Below, piece by piece: positions 16,760-27,870 of a stretch of DNA of 64,000 nucleotides. Positions within the stretch are counted from its first letter, which is position 1. Every line of letters begins with the position of its first letter. This DNA is from Rhodopseudomonas palustris (lineage in GTDB: Bacteria > Pseudomonadota > Alphaproteobacteria > Rhizobiales > Xanthobacteraceae), in assembly GCA_016215605.1 (NCBI GenBank), contig JACRJB010000037.1, positions 41,506-105,505 of the forward strand. The letters are read 5' to 3'. A model generated the notes under the pieces. That model saw only the letters and a list, made by a program, of their open reading frames with translations. It was not told the origin of the DNA and did no database searches. The translations under genes were made by a program, and so were the position numbers.

Positions 16760-16886
16760 CCGCTTGACTCCCCGCCGCTTCCCGCGCAAAGCGCTGGTAT
16801 GAGCGCAGCGCAGCAAACACCAGCGCCTCCCACCGCGACCGGCGGCGCCGCCGCGTTGCGGGCGCTGCTCGCGCGTCCCGTTCCCG
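16760..16886 (+). repeat. Direct repeat of the folP 5' end, copy 2 (functional)
   Basis: Second copy of the repeat at 14682-14808. It starts 39 bases before the folP ATG and covers about the first 30 codons. The sequence before it (16690-16759) is not similar to that before copy 1 beyond a few bases around CCGTTC, so the duplication starts at about 16760. Confidence 0.85.
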
Positions 16887-17668
16887 CGGTGATGGGCATT
16901 CTCAACGTCACCCCCGAGTCCTTCTCCGACGGCGGCGACTTCGTCGCGCCCGAGCTTGCGCGGGCGCATGCGGCGCGGATGATTGCGGACGGCGCCGACA
17001 TCATCGACATCGGCGCTGAGAGCACCCGGCCCTACGGGTCGACGCCGGTCTCGGCCGAGCAGGAGTTGCAGCGGCTGCGGCCGGTGCTGGACGCGGTCGC
17101 GGCGCTCGGCACGCCGGTGTCGATCGACAGCATGAAGGCCGAGGTGGTCGCCTACGCGCTCGACCACGGCGCGTCGATCGCCAACGACGTCTGGGGCCTG
17201 CAGCGCGATCCCGCGATGGCCGATGTCGTCGCCGCGCGCGGCGCGCCGGTGATCGTGATGCACAATCGTGACGCCGCCGATCCGGCGATCGACATCGTCG
17301 CCGATATCGACGCCTTCTTCGAACGCTCGCTCGACATCGCGTCGCGCGCCGGTATCGCGCGCGAAAACATCGTGCTCGATCCCGGCATCGGCTTCGGCAA
17401 GACGCCGCAGCAGAGCATGATCACGCTGGCGCGGCTTGGCGCCTTCGCGCATTTCGGCCTGCCGATCCTGGTCGGCGCCTCGCGCAAACGATTCATCAGC
17501 ACGGTGGTGCCGTCGGAGCCGAAGCAGCGGCTCGGCGGTTCGATCGCCGCGCATCTGATGGCGATGCAGAACGGCGCGCGCATCATCCGCGCCCACGACG
17601 TCGCCGACACCGCGCAGGCGCTGAAAGTCGCCCACGCCATCCGCGCCAGCAGCGAGGACCCGACATGA
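16799..17668 (+). CDS. folP: Dihydropteroate synthase
   Basis: A 289-residue TIM-barrel enzyme that joins 6-hydroxymethyl-dihydropterin pyrophosphate with p-aminobenzoate in folate synthesis; the sulfonamide target. Signature motifs are complete: GILNVTPESFSDGG (residues 33-46), GAESTRP, DPGIGFGKT and GASRKRF. The first 30 residues are Ala/Pro/Thr-rich and lie outside the barrel. They are encoded by the duplicated segment, so the present 5' end and leader may have been rebuilt when the island arrived. The stop overlaps the folB start (ATGA), beginning a folP-folB-folK operon. Confidence 0.97.
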   Translation: MSAAQQTPAPPTATGGAAALRALLARPVPAVMGILNVTPESFSDGGDFVAPELARAHAARMIADGADIIDIGAESTRPYGSTPVSAEQELQRLRPVLDAVAALGTPVSIDSMKAEVVAYALDHGASIANDVWGLQRDPAMADVVAARGAPVIVMHNRDAADPAIDIVADIDAFFERSLDIASRAGIARENIVLDPGIGFGKTPQQSMITLARLGAFAHFGLPILVGASRKRFISTVVPSEPKQRLGGSIAAHLMAMQNGARIIRAHDVADTAQALKVAHAIRASSEDPT

Positions 17669-18042
17669 ACGACACCATCTTCATCACCGGCTTGGTGCTG
17701 CACGCGCGGCACGGCGTGATGGATCACGAGACTGAAGTCGGCCAGCGCTTCGTGATCGACCTGGCGCTGACCGCCGACCTCACCGAGTCCTCGCGCACCG
17801 ATCGCCTGTCGGACACCGTGTCCTATTCCAACGTGGTGGCCTGCGCCACCGCGGCGTTCAAGGACGCCAACTACAAACTGCTGGAGCGCGCCGCCGGCGC
17901 GGTCGCCGACGCGATCCTGTCGGCGTTTCCGAAGATCACCGCGGTGAAGATCACCGTGCACAAACCGCACGCGCCGATCGCGGCGATCTTCGACGACGTC
18001 GGCGTGATCATCACCCGCGCGCGGCAGCCCTCGCATGGCTGA
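17665..18042 (+). CDS. folB: Dihydroneopterin aldolase
   Basis: A 125-residue enzyme that splits 7,8-dihydroneopterin to 6-hydroxymethyl-dihydropterin and glycolaldehyde, the step before HPPK. The family signature is visible: start IFITGLVLHARHGVMDHE with the conserved HGV, VSYSNVV in the middle, and the C-terminal VKITVHKPHAPI in which the conserved Lys lies. It overlaps folP by 4 bases and folK by 8, showing tight translational coupling. Length is normal. Confidence 0.96.
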   Translation: MNDTIFITGLVLHARHGVMDHETEVGQRFVIDLALTADLTESSRTDRLSDTVSYSNVVACATAAFKDANYKLLERAAGAVADAILSAFPKITAVKITVHKPHAPIAAIFDDVGVIITRARQPSHG

Positions 18043-18526
18043 GGCGCTGATCGCGCTCGGCGGCAATGTCGGCGACGTCCGCGCGACGTTCGACAAAGCC
18101 ATCGCCAACATCTACGGCATGACCCAGGGCGAACTTCTCGCCCGCTCGTCGGACTACGCGACCCCGCCCTGGGGCGAGACGCAGCAGGACCGCTTCGTCA
18201 ACGCCTGCGTGGCGATCGACACCGCGCTCGATCCGCACGCGTTGTTATTTACGCTGCACAAGATCGAGAAGCGCTTCGGCCGCGACCGCGCGCAGGAGCG
18301 CCGCTGGGGTCCGCGCACGCTCGACCTCGATCTGATCGCCTATGCGGACGCCGCGATCGACCGGCCCGACCTCAAGCTGCCGCATCCGCGGCTGTTCGAG
18401 CGCGCCTTCGTGCTGGTGCCGCTGGTCGAGATCCGGCCGGACGCGACGATCGGCGGGCGATCGCTGAAAGACGCCCTCGCCGGCCTCTCCACCGACGGTA
18501 TCGAGCGGCTGCCGGACCGCGTCTGA
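18035..18526 (+). CDS. folK: 2-amino-4-hydroxy-6-hydroxymethyldihydropteridine pyrophosphokinase
   Basis: A 163-residue HPPK that transfers pyrophosphate from ATP to 6-hydroxymethyl-dihydropterin. Diagnostic parts are the opening ALIALGGNVGD, the substrate loop TPPWGETQQDRFVNA, and the ATP/Mg motif RRWGPRTLDLDLIAY. It is last in the folP-folB-folK operon, starting inside the end of folB. The 181 bp after it before mutA hold GC-rich sequence with no clear terminator. Confidence 0.96.
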   Translation: MAEALIALGGNVGDVRATFDKAIANIYGMTQGELLARSSDYATPPWGETQQDRFVNACVAIDTALDPHALLFTLHKIEKRFGRDRAQERRWGPRTLDLDLIAYADAAIDRPDLKLPHPRLFERAFVLVPLVEIRPDATIGGRSLKDALAGLSTDGIERLPDRV

Positions 18527-18707
18527 GCCGCGGCCGCGTTGCGGCGGCGCCGCGGCCGGGCCGCCGCAGCTTTGCCACCGGTTTGCCTCAGCCCGTGCGG
18601 CCTGTCGGCCTCGTCCCTTTGGCCCGAAACAACCGTTTGGCAGGACGGTCCGCACGTGGCATTTTCCGCTCCAATCAAGTTTTCGTACCGGGAGTCCGAT
18701 TTCCAAA

Positions 18708-20579
18708 ATGTCTTCTGCAATCAAGGACCTGCCGCTCGCCGCCGAGTTTCCTCCGGCCGGCTACGAGGCCTGGCGCAAGCTGGCCGAGGGCGTGCTGAAG
18801 GGCGCGCCGTTCGAGAGACTGGTCGGCAAGACCTCCGACGGGATCGCGATCGATCCGATCTACCCGCGTGCGATCAAGGCCTTAGCGATCCCCGGCCGCG
18901 CCCTCGGCGCGCCGTGGCAGATCATGCAGCGGATCGACCATCCCGACGCGACGGAAGCCAACAAGCAGGCGCTGCACGACCTCGAGAACGGCGCCACCGG
19001 CCTCGTGCTGGTGTTCGCCGGCAGCGTCGGCGCGCGCGGCTTCGGCCTGCCGGCGACCCAAGAGGCGGTCGAGAAAATGCTGCAGGACGTGCATTTGGAC
19101 GCCGGTATCGGCATCGAGCTGCAGTTCCCGCCGCAGTCCTGCGACGTCGTCCGCCACCTCGCCGCGCTGATCAAGAGCCGCGGCACTGATCCTGCCGCCT
19201 GCGACATCCGCTTCGGCATCGACCCGCTCGGCGCCCGCGCCGTGCAGGGCGCAAGTTCGTCGGACTGGAGCGAGATCGCCCGCGGCGTCGCCGAAGTCGC
19301 CACCGGCCTCGCTGCGATCGGCTTCAAGATGCCGATGCTGGCCGCCGACGGCCGCGTCGTCCACGATTCCGGCGGCTCGGAAGCGCAGGAATTGGCCTAT
19401 GTACTGAGCTCCGCCGTCGCCTATCTGCGCGCGCTGGACGCGGCCGGCGTGCCGCTCGATCAGGCCCGCGGCATGATTTTCGCGCGCCTCAGCGCCGATG
19501 CCGACCAGTTCCTGACGCTGGCGAAATTCCGCGCGCTGCGGCTGCTGTGGGCGCGGATCGAGCAGAGCTGCGGCCTCGCGCCAAAGCCGCTGTTCGTCGC
19601 CGCCGAAACCGCGTGGCGGATGCTGACGCAGCGCGATCCCTCGGTGAACATGCTGCGCGCCACCGTCGCGACCTTCTCGGCCGCGCTCGGCGGCGCCAAC
19701 TCGCTGGCGGTGCTGCCGCACACGCTGGCGCTCGGCCTGCCCGACGCCTTCGCCCGCCGCGTCGCCCGCAACACCCAGCTGGTGCTGCTCGAAGAGTCGA
19801 ATCTGGAGAAGGTCGCCGACCCCGCCGCCGGCTCCGGCGGCATCGAGGCGCTGACCCGCGAATTGTGCGACGCCGCCTGGACGCAGTTTCAGGAGATCGA
19901 AACGGCCGGCGGAATGTTCGCTGCGCTCGCCGCCAATGCGATCCAGCCCAAGGTCGCGGCGACCCGCGCGGCGCGCGACAAGGCGATCGGCAAGCGCCGC
20001 GACGTGCTGACCGGCGCCAGCGAATTCCCCAATCTGCACGAGGCGCCCGCCGCCGTGCTCGACGTCCGACCGATCGCGGTCCCCGCTCCGGGCGCGGCCA
20101 GGATCAGCTTCGCGCCGCTCGCGCCGATCCGGGTCGCGACGCCGTTCGAAGTTCTGCGCGACAAGTCCGACGCCGTGCTGGCGCGCAAGGCGGTGCGGCC
20201 AAAAGTGTTCCTCGCCAATCTCGGCAGCGCGGCCGATTTCACCGCGCGCGCCACCTTCGCGAAGAGCTTCTTCGAGACCGGCGGCATCGAGGCGATCGAC
20301 ACCGAAGGCTTCACGGATGCCGCGGCGCTGGCGGCCGCCTACAAGGCCTCCGGCGCGGCGTTCGCGTGCCTGTGCTCCTCCGACAAGGCCTACGCCGTCC
20401 ACGCCGCTGCGGCGGCGCAGGCGCTGCGTGACGCCGGCTGCAAGCGGATCTATCTCGCCGGCCGTCCCGGCGATCAGGAGGCCGCCTATCGGGACGCTGG
20501 GGTGCAGGAGTTCATCTTCGCCGGCAGCGACGCGCTGGTGCTGCTGAACGACGCCTGGCAACGCATCGAGGCGGCATGA
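18708..20579 (+). CDS. mutA: Methylmalonyl-CoA mutase, small (non-catalytic) subunit
   Basis: A 623-residue subunit of the heterodimeric, B12-dependent mutase that interconverts methylmalonyl-CoA and succinyl-CoA in propionate metabolism. It has the mutase TIM-barrel domain (about residues 60-450). The C-terminal Rossmann domain (about 490-620) lacks the DxHxxG cobalamin motif: the matching place reads ANLGSAADFTAR. That is normal for the small subunit, which does not bind B12. The start at 18708 follows CGGGAG. Its stop overlaps a GFA family gene by 4 bases, and mutB follows that gene. Confidence 0.94.
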   Translation: MSSAIKDLPLAAEFPPAGYEAWRKLAEGVLKGAPFERLVGKTSDGIAIDPIYPRAIKALAIPGRALGAPWQIMQRIDHPDATEANKQALHDLENGATGLVLVFAGSVGARGFGLPATQEAVEKMLQDVHLDAGIGIELQFPPQSCDVVRHLAALIKSRGTDPAACDIRFGIDPLGARAVQGASSSDWSEIARGVAEVATGLAAIGFKMPMLAADGRVVHDSGGSEAQELAYVLSSAVAYLRALDAAGVPLDQARGMIFARLSADADQFLTLAKFRALRLLWARIEQSCGLAPKPLFVAAETAWRMLTQRDPSVNMLRATVATFSAALGGANSLAVLPHTLALGLPDAFARRVARNTQLVLLEESNLEKVADPAAGSGGIEALTRELCDAAWTQFQEIETAGGMFAALAANAIQPKVAATRAARDKAIGKRRDVLTGASEFPNLHEAPAAVLDVRPIAVPAPGAARISFAPLAPIRVATPFEVLRDKSDAVLARKAVRPKVFLANLGSAADFTARATFAKSFFETGGIEAIDTEGFTDAAALAAAYKASGAAFACLCSSDKAYAVHAAAAAQALRDAGCKRIYLAGRPGDQEAAYRDAGVQEFIFAGSDALVLLNDAWQRIEAA

Positions 20580-21040
20580 CCGCGACCGGCAAAGCGGTGC
20601 TCACCGGCGGCTGCCAATGCGGCGCTATCCGCTTCGCGCTGTCGGCGCCGCCGCTGCGGATCACGCTGTGCCATTGCCGGATGTGCCAGAAGGCCACCGG
20701 CGCGCCGTTCGCATCGATGGCCGAGATCGCGCGCGACGCCTTCGCCTGGACCCGCGGCAAGCCGGCCTCGTTCCGCTCCTCGTCGCTGGCGGAGCGCGAT
20801 TTCTGCAAGGCCTGCGGCACGCCGCTGAGCTATCGCCAGAACGATGCCGCCAGCATCGAGATCATGACCGGAACCTTCGACCGGCCCGACCGCGTGGTTC
20901 CGACCGTGCAACTCGGCGCCGAATCCCGGCTCGGCTGGGTCGGCGCGATCGCGAACCTGCCGAGCAAGACCACGTTGCAGATCTACGGCTCCGAAAAGCT
21001 GGCGCAGGTGTTCAGCTATCAGCAGCCGGATCACGATTGA
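20576..21040 (+). CDS. GFA family zinc protein (glutathione-dependent formaldehyde-activating enzyme/CENP-V fold)
   Basis: A 154-residue zinc protein. The Gfa cysteines are all present: GGCQCG (residues 12-17), CHCRMC (about 35-40) and CKACG (about 80-84), placed as in the two-zinc fold. The family name comes from S-(hydroxymethyl)glutathione synthase, but most members have no proven reaction. Its ATG overlaps the mutA stop (ATGA) and it precedes mutB by 64 bases, so it sits inside the mutase operon. Whether it serves that pathway or is just an inserted passenger is unknown. Confidence 0.9.
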   Translation: MTATGKAVLTGGCQCGAIRFALSAPPLRITLCHCRMCQKATGAPFASMAEIARDAFAWTRGKPASFRSSSLAERDFCKACGTPLSYRQNDAASIEIMTGTFDRPDRVVPTVQLGAESRLGWVGAIANLPSKTTLQIYGSEKLAQVFSYQQPDHD

Positions 21041-21104
21041 CCTTCGAAATGACGCATCATTGTGGCCGTGCTAGAATGGCCTGCACAGAGAATAGATCAA
21101 TAAA

Positions 21105-23264
<2,160 letters not shown>

Positions 23265-23299
23265 CTGCGGGCGCGGCGGCGATGTGGTAGGATGCACGA

Positions 23300-23614
23300 A
23301 TGACAGCCGTTGCCGACATACCGATCGACAAGATCGTCGAAAAGCTGGTCGAGCTCACGCCTGCGATCAAAGCTCTCGGCGTCACGCGGCTGGCAGTGTT
23401 CGGCTCCCGCGCTCGGGGGGATGCCCGCCCCGACAGCGACCTCGATATTCTGGTCGATACGACGGCCTATGGAGAAACGCCCGCCTTCGATCTCTTCAAG
23501 GTGATGCATCTGATCGAGGACGAGACCGGACTCCGGACGCAGATCACGACGCGGACGGAACTGAAGCCTCGGATCGTCGAGCGGATCGCAGACGACGTCG
23601 TCGAGGTCTTCTAG
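23300..23614 (+). CDS. MntA-type minimal nucleotidyltransferase (antitoxin)
   Basis: A 104-residue MNT domain protein. The catalytic signature GSRARGD followed by DSDLDILVD (GSx10DxD) is intact at about residues 36-52, with the later acidic side (QITTRTEL) also kept. In MntA/HepT type VII modules this enzyme AMPylates the HEPN toxin and so inactivates it. Its partner gene starts one base after the stop but is broken (see 23615-23876). It lies between mutB and a DUF3298 gene, as an inserted module in an otherwise metabolic neighbourhood. Confidence 0.85.
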   Translation: MTAVADIPIDKIVEKLVELTPAIKALGVTRLAVFGSRARGDARPDSDLDILVDTTAYGETPAFDLFKVMHLIEDETGLRTQITTRTELKPRIVERIADDVVEVF

Positions 23615-23876
23615 ATGCCGCCGAGCGTTGATGATCGCTTTCGCGACATCCTCGATGCCATCGCTGGAAATCGTCTGCGAGGCCTCGCGCAGCATTCCAG
23701 ATGCGATCAAGCAAAGCGAACCGGCGATCGACTGGCGCAGCATGATCGACCTGGGCAACTTGTTACGCCATGCCTATCATTCGACACGGGCGGATACGGT
23801 ATGGCAGATCGTCCAAAAACGGTTGCCGCCGCTGCAAGCGTTCGCTGAACGTCGTCTTCATCAATCAGGCGAGTAG
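23615..23876 (+). pseudogene. hepT-like HEPN toxin gene, broken by internal deletion and frameshift
   Basis: The ATG at 23615 opens a typical DUF86/HepT N-terminus (MPPSVDDRFRDILDAIA). The frame is lost at about 23663. From 23664 another frame continues with the family's second half: LEIVCEASRSIPDAIK, then LGNLLRHAYH with the HEPN Arg-His motif, ending at the TAG at 23874-23876. The two parts sum to about 87 codons where intact members have about 110-115. Roughly 25-30 codons (the helix after the N-terminus) are missing, and the join is out of frame. A start inside could still give a short C-terminal peptide, but no full toxin is encoded. Confidence 0.8.
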
Positions 23877-23915
23877 TTGCTGATTGTTCGGTCGGCACTC
23901 CAAAAGGCTCCACTC

Positions 23916-24704
23916 ATGTTTCTCATTTCACGCGCAACGACGTTTGCCTTCCTCGCCGGCCTGCTCGCCTTCTCCGCCGCTTTTGCCGAACCTGCGAAGC
24001 CGAAGCCGGACTTCGCGGTGAAGACCAAGGTGATCGACGGCCAGATCCTGCTCGATGCCGCGATCAAGGCGGATCCGAAGCTGGCGGAGAACTGTCTGGC
24101 CGAGGGCAAGAAATGGATCTCCGAGCAGCGCGCCGAGGCCGAGCCGGAATTCAAGAGCGATCCGGAACTGTTCCGCAGCGGCCCGTGGACCTACGAGCGC
24201 AGCTATGCGGCGGACTCGCTGGTGTCGGAGCGCTATGTCAGCGTGCTGCGCACCGACTACAGCTACACCGGCGGCGCGCATCCCAACACCGAGATCGACA
24301 CCATCCTGTGGGACAAGGCGCAGAACAAGCGCATCAGCATCCGGCCGTTCTTCACCGACCTCGCCGACGGCAGTCCGGCGATGCAGGCGATGGTCAGGGG
24401 CGTACTGGCCTCGCTGAAGGCCGAAAAGAAGGCGCGCGGCACCGAGGACGACGGTGAGGACTACGTCAAGAGCATCGAGCCGAAGCTCTTGAAGATCGGC
24501 CCTGTGACGCTGGCCCGCTCGACCGAAGCCGGCAAGAGCGCCGGCCTGATCTTCCACTACGCTCCCTACGCCGTCGGCGCCTATGCAGAAGGCAGCTACG
24601 ACGCCTTCGTACCGTGGCAGAGCCTGAAGCCGTATCTGTCCGCGGAAGGCGCGGCGATCTTCGGCGGCGAGCGGCCGAAAGGCGACGATGAACGCAACAA
24701 GTAA
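23916..24704 (+). CDS. Secreted DUF3298-type protein
   Basis: A 262-residue exported protein. A signal peptide covers residues 1-24 (cleavage at AFA|EPAK). The mature part resembles the DUF4163/DUF3298 pair seen in periplasmic or lipoprotein RsiV-like proteins. The middle motif [14 protein letters not shown] is characteristic, and the C-terminal domain has [21 protein letters not shown]3298 proteins include lysozyme-binding anti-sigma factors, but there is no membrane helix or sigma gene here. The start at 23916 follows AAAAGG. Its last 17 bases overlap meaB, which implies coupling though no functional link is known. Confidence 0.8.
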   Translation: MFLISRATTFAFLAGLLAFSAAFAEPAKPKPDFAVKTKVIDGQILLDAAIKADPKLAENCLAEGKKWISEQRAEAEPEFKSDPELFRSGPWTYERSYAADSLVSERYVSVLRTDYSYTGGAHPNTEIDTILWDKAQNKRISIRPFFTDLADGSPAMQAMVRGVLASLKAEKKARGTEDDGEDYVKSIEPKLLKIGPVTLARSTEAGKSAGLIFHYAPYAVGAYAEGSYDAFVPWQSLKPYLSAEGAAIFGGERPKGDDERNK

Positions 24705-25680
24705 GAAGCCGCTCGATCTGCCGTCGCTGGCGGGCGAGGTCCGCGCCGGCAACCGCGCCGCGCTGGCGCGCGCGATCACGCTGATCGAAAGCCGACGCGC
24801 CGATCATCAGGCCGCCGCGCGCGCGCTGGTGCAGGAGCTGCTGCCGCAGACCGGCCGCGCCATCCGCGTCGGCATCACCGGCTCGCCCGGCGTCGGCAAG
24901 TCGACCACCATCGACGCGCTCGGCATGTATCTGATCGAACAGGGCCACAAGGTCGCGGTGCTGGCGGTCGATCCGTCGTCGGCACGCACCGGCGGCTCGA
25001 TCCTCGGCGACAAGACGCGGATGGCGCGGCTGTCGGCCGAGCCGAACGCCTTCATCCGGCCCTCGCCGTCCTCCGGCACGCTCGGCGGCGTCGCCGCCAA
25101 GACGCGCGAGGCGATGCTGCTGTGCGAGGCCGCCGGCTTCGACGTGGTGCTGGTCGAAACCGTCGGCATCGGCCAGTCCGAGACCGCGGTCTGCGACATG
25201 ACCGACTTCTTTCTCGCGCTGATGCTGCCGGGCGCCGGCGACGAACTGCAGGGCATCAAGAAAGGCCTGGTCGAACTCGCCGACATGATCGCGATCAACA
25301 AGGCCGACGGCGACAACATCGCCCGCGCCAATCTCGCCGCCGGCGAATATCGCGCCGCGCTGCATATCCTGACGCCGCGCTCGCCGCATTGGCAGCCGCC
25401 GGTGCAGACCTATTCGGCGATCGCCGGCACCGGCATCGCCGAGTTGTGGCAGAGCGTCATCGATCATCGCACAGCCACCACCGCGCCCGGCGAATTCGAC
25501 GCCCGGCGGCGCGAGCAGCAGGTCAAGTGGATGTGGACGATGCTCGAAGATCGCTGGAAGGCCCGGCTGAAAAGCGACCCCGCAATCCGCGCCAAGGTGA
25601 AGTCCACCGAAGCCGCCGTCGCCGAAGGCCGCGTCACCCCGGCGATCGGCGCCGACCAGATCGCAGAGTTGTTAGGATGA
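24688..25680 (+). CDS. meaB: Methylmalonyl-CoA mutase-associated GTPase MeaB
   Basis: A 330-residue G3E-family P-loop GTPase that guards loading and repair of B12 in methylmalonyl-CoA mutase. Walker A GSPGVGKS is at residues 65-72. The switch and Walker B region [12 protein letters not shown] and the base motif NKAD (AINKADGDN) are intact, as is the C-terminal dimerisation helix. It overlaps the DUF3298 gene by 17 bases. Being 1.4 kb from mutB, it serves the same enzyme, but an MNT/HEPN module and a secreted protein gene have come between. Confidence 0.95.
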   Translation: MNATSKKPLDLPSLAGEVRAGNRAALARAITLIESRRADHQAAARALVQELLPQTGRAIRVGITGSPGVGKSTTIDALGMYLIEQGHKVAVLAVDPSSARTGGSILGDKTRMARLSAEPNAFIRPSPSSGTLGGVAAKTREAMLLCEAAGFDVVLVETVGIGQSETAVCDMTDFFLALMLPGAGDELQGIKKGLVELADMIAINKADGDNIARANLAAGEYRAALHILTPRSPHWQPPVQTYSAIAGTGIAELWQSVIDHRTATTAPGEFDARRREQQVKWMWTMLEDRWKARLKSDPAIRAKVKSTEAAVAEGRVTPAIGADQIAELLG

Positions 25681-25684
25681 GGCC

Positions 25685-26356
25685 GTGCCAGTGGCCATTC
25701 GCCAGATGACGGCAGCTTTACGCATTCTGATCACCGGCTTCGGCCCGTTTCCCGGCGCGCCGTACAATCCGACTCCGGCGCTGGTCGAGCGCCTCGTCAA
25801 ACTGCGGCGCCCGGCCTTCGACGATGTCGAGCGCATCGGCCACGTCTTTCCGGTGAGTTATCGCGCGGTGGATGCCGAGTTGCCGGCGCTGCTGGCGATG
25901 CATCGCCCCGACGCGCTGCTGATGTTCGGGCTGGCCGCGCGCACCCGGCATTTGCGGATCGAGACCCGCGCCCGCAATGCCGTCACCACGCTGTGGCCCG
26001 ATGCCGACCGTATCAAGCTGCGCAGTGCCTCGATCACGCCGGGCGCCGACGCGCGGTCGTTCGGGCCGCACAGCGACAAGTTGCTCCGCGCCGCCCGCGC
26101 CACCGGAATCGATGCCCGAACGTCACGCGATGCCGGCCGCTATCTCTGCAACTATCTGAGCTGGCGCGCGATCGAAGCGACCACCACGCCGCAGGGACCC
26201 CGCCTCGCCGCGTTCGTCCACGTGCCGCTGACGGCGCGCGATGGCTGCGCCTGGCCGGGCAGCGCGATCACCGCCGAGCAACTGGTCGACGCCGGCGAGG
26301 CGATGCTGCTCAAACTGCTGAAACTGGCGCGGCAGGCCGAGCCGCGTTCGGCCTGA
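25685..26356 (+). CDS. Pyroglutamyl peptidase I-like protein (peptidase C15)
   Basis: A 223-residue cysteine peptidase homologue. Family landmarks are visible: opening ILITGFGPFPG, the catalytic Glu in the RIETRARN stretch, catalytic Cys in DAGRYLCNYLSW and catalytic His in AFVHVPLT. All three catalytic residues are therefore present, and the enzyme could remove N-terminal pyroglutamate. The QAGG substrate-pocket motif of classical Pcp reads GLAARTR here, so specificity may differ. The GTG at 25685 follows AGGATGAGG; an ATG at 25706 is an alternative start that loses only seven residues. It begins 4 bases after meaB. Confidence 0.85.
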   Translation: MPVAIRQMTAALRILITGFGPFPGAPYNPTPALVERLVKLRRPAFDDVERIGHVFPVSYRAVDAELPALLAMHRPDALLMFGLAARTRHLRIETRARNAVTTLWPDADRIKLRSASITPGADARSFGPHSDKLLRAARATGIDARTSRDAGRYLCNYLSWRAIEATTTPQGPRLAAFVHVPLTARDGCAWPGSAITAEQLVDAGEAMLLKLLKLARQAEPRSA

Positions 26357-26468
26357 CCGGGTTAACCCTACCGGCAAACATCGTCGGGCTGCGACACCGC
26401 CGCGACCGGCGTTGCGGGGAATTCTGCGTTAGGTCTGGGCGTGGCTTCGCTTACCGAGGGACGCAGAC

Positions 26469-27824
26469 ATGACTCTCGACCGGCGTCAATTGATCGGAAT
26501 CGCCGCCGGCGCCCTGGCGCTATCAGCTGCGCCGCTCGCCGCGCAGCCGCTCACGTCGAGGCGCGGCCGCGACGCCATGCAGTCTGGCGTGCGTCCCGAC
26601 AGCTCCGACGATCAGACTGCCGCGTTGCAGCGCGCGATCGACGACGCGGCGCAGCGGCGCGTGCCGCTGGCACTGCCGCCCGGCAACTACCGCACCGGTC
26701 CGTTGCGGCTGCCGTCCGGCGCACAGCTCTCCGGCGTCCGCGGGGCGACGCGGTTGATCTTCAGCGGCGGCCCATCGCTGTTCGACAGCACCGGCGCCGA
26801 GACGCCGACGCTGTTGGGCCTCGTACTCGACGGCGGCGCCATCCCGCTGCCGGCGAGGCGCGGTCTGGTGCACTGCGTCGGCGCCCGCGACCTGCGCATC
26901 ACCGACTGCCAGATCACCGCCAGCGGCGGCAGCGGCATCTGGCTCGAAACCACCTCGGGTCTGATCAGCGACAACATCCTGACCGCGATCGCGGTCACCG
27001 GCGTGGTGTCGTTCGACGCCAAGGGCCTGAACGTGTCGCGCAACACCATCATCGGCACCAACGACAACGGCATCGAAATTCTGCGCACCGCCATCGGCGA
27101 CGACGGCACGCTCGTCACCGGCAACCGGATCGAGAACATCAAGGCGGGTCCCGGCGGCTCGGGCCAGTACGGCAACGCCATCAACGCGTTCCGCGCCGGC
27201 AACGTCGTCGTCAGCGGCAACCGCATCAAGAACTGCGATTACTCCGCGGTGCGCGGCAATTCGGCCTCCAACATCCACATCACCGACAACAGCGTCAGCG
27301 ACGTCCGCGAGGTCGCGCTGTATTCAGAGTTCGCCTTCGAAGGTGCGGTGATCGCAAACAACACCGTCGACGGCGCGGCGCTCGGCGTCTCGGTGTGCAA
27401 CTTCAACGAGGGCGGCCGGCTCTGCGTCGTACAGGGAAACATCATCCGCAATCTCAAGCCGAAGCGGCCGATCGGCACCGCGCCGGACGACGACGCGGGC
27501 ATCGGCATCTATGTCGAAGCCGACACCGCCGTGACCGGCAACGTCATCGAGAACGCGCCGTCGTTCGGCATCGTCGCCGGCTGGGGCCGCTATTTGCGCG
27601 ACGTCGCCATCACCGGCAATGTCGTGCGCAAGGCGTTTGTCGGCATCGGCATCTCGGTGGCGGACGGCGCCGGCACGGCGGCGATCAACGGCAACGTCAT
27701 TGCCGAGACGCAGCGTGGCGCGGTGGTCGGGCTCGATCACGCCAAGCCGGTGACGCCGGACCTCACCGCTCCCGGTGCGGCCAAGTTCACGCAGATCGCG
27801 CTCGGCAGCAATTCGGTCCGCTGA
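26469..27824 (+). CDS. Tat-exported beta-helix repeat protein, TIGR03808 type
   Basis: A 451-residue protein with an N-terminal Tat-like signal (TLDRRQLIGIAAGALALS, cleavage near AAQ). Many irregular repeats follow, of the form xxVxxNxIxx(A/G)xxxGI, the hallmark of right-handed parallel beta helices. It matches TIGR03808, the twin-arginine-translocated repeat proteins of Rhizobiales. The fold resembles pectate lyase and other polysaccharide-active proteins, but the catalytic residues of those enzymes are not evident. Periplasmic location is likely. It stands alone, with 112 bp upstream after the C15 gene. Confidence 0.88.
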   Translation: MTLDRRQLIGIAAGALALSAAPLAAQPLTSRRGRDAMQSGVRPDSSDDQTAALQRAIDDAAQRRVPLALPPGNYRTGPLRLPSGAQLSGVRGATRLIFSGGPSLFDSTGAETPTLLGLVLDGGAIPLPARRGLVHCVGARDLRITDCQITASGGSGIWLETTSGLISDNILTAIAVTGVVSFDAKGLNVSRNTIIGTNDNGIEILRTAIGDDGTLVTGNRIENIKAGPGGSGQYGNAINAFRAGNVVVSGNRIKNCDYSAVRGNSASNIHITDNSVSDVREVALYSEFAFEGAVIANNTVDGAALGVSVCNFNEGGRLCVVQGNIIRNLKPKRPIGTAPDDDAGIGIYVEADTAVTGNVIENAPSFGIVAGWGRYLRDVAITGNVVRKAFVGIGISVADGAGTAAINGNVIAETQRGAVVGLDHAKPVTPDLTAPGAAKFTQIALGSNSVR

Positions 27825-27870
27825 ACGCAGCCAGGCCTTCCGAAGGCCAATTCGTCCGATGCGGCGTCCG

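Noticed and set aside
18527..18707. Possible cobalamin riboswitch before mutA
   Set aside because: No B12-box-like element was found in the 181-bp GC-rich leader.
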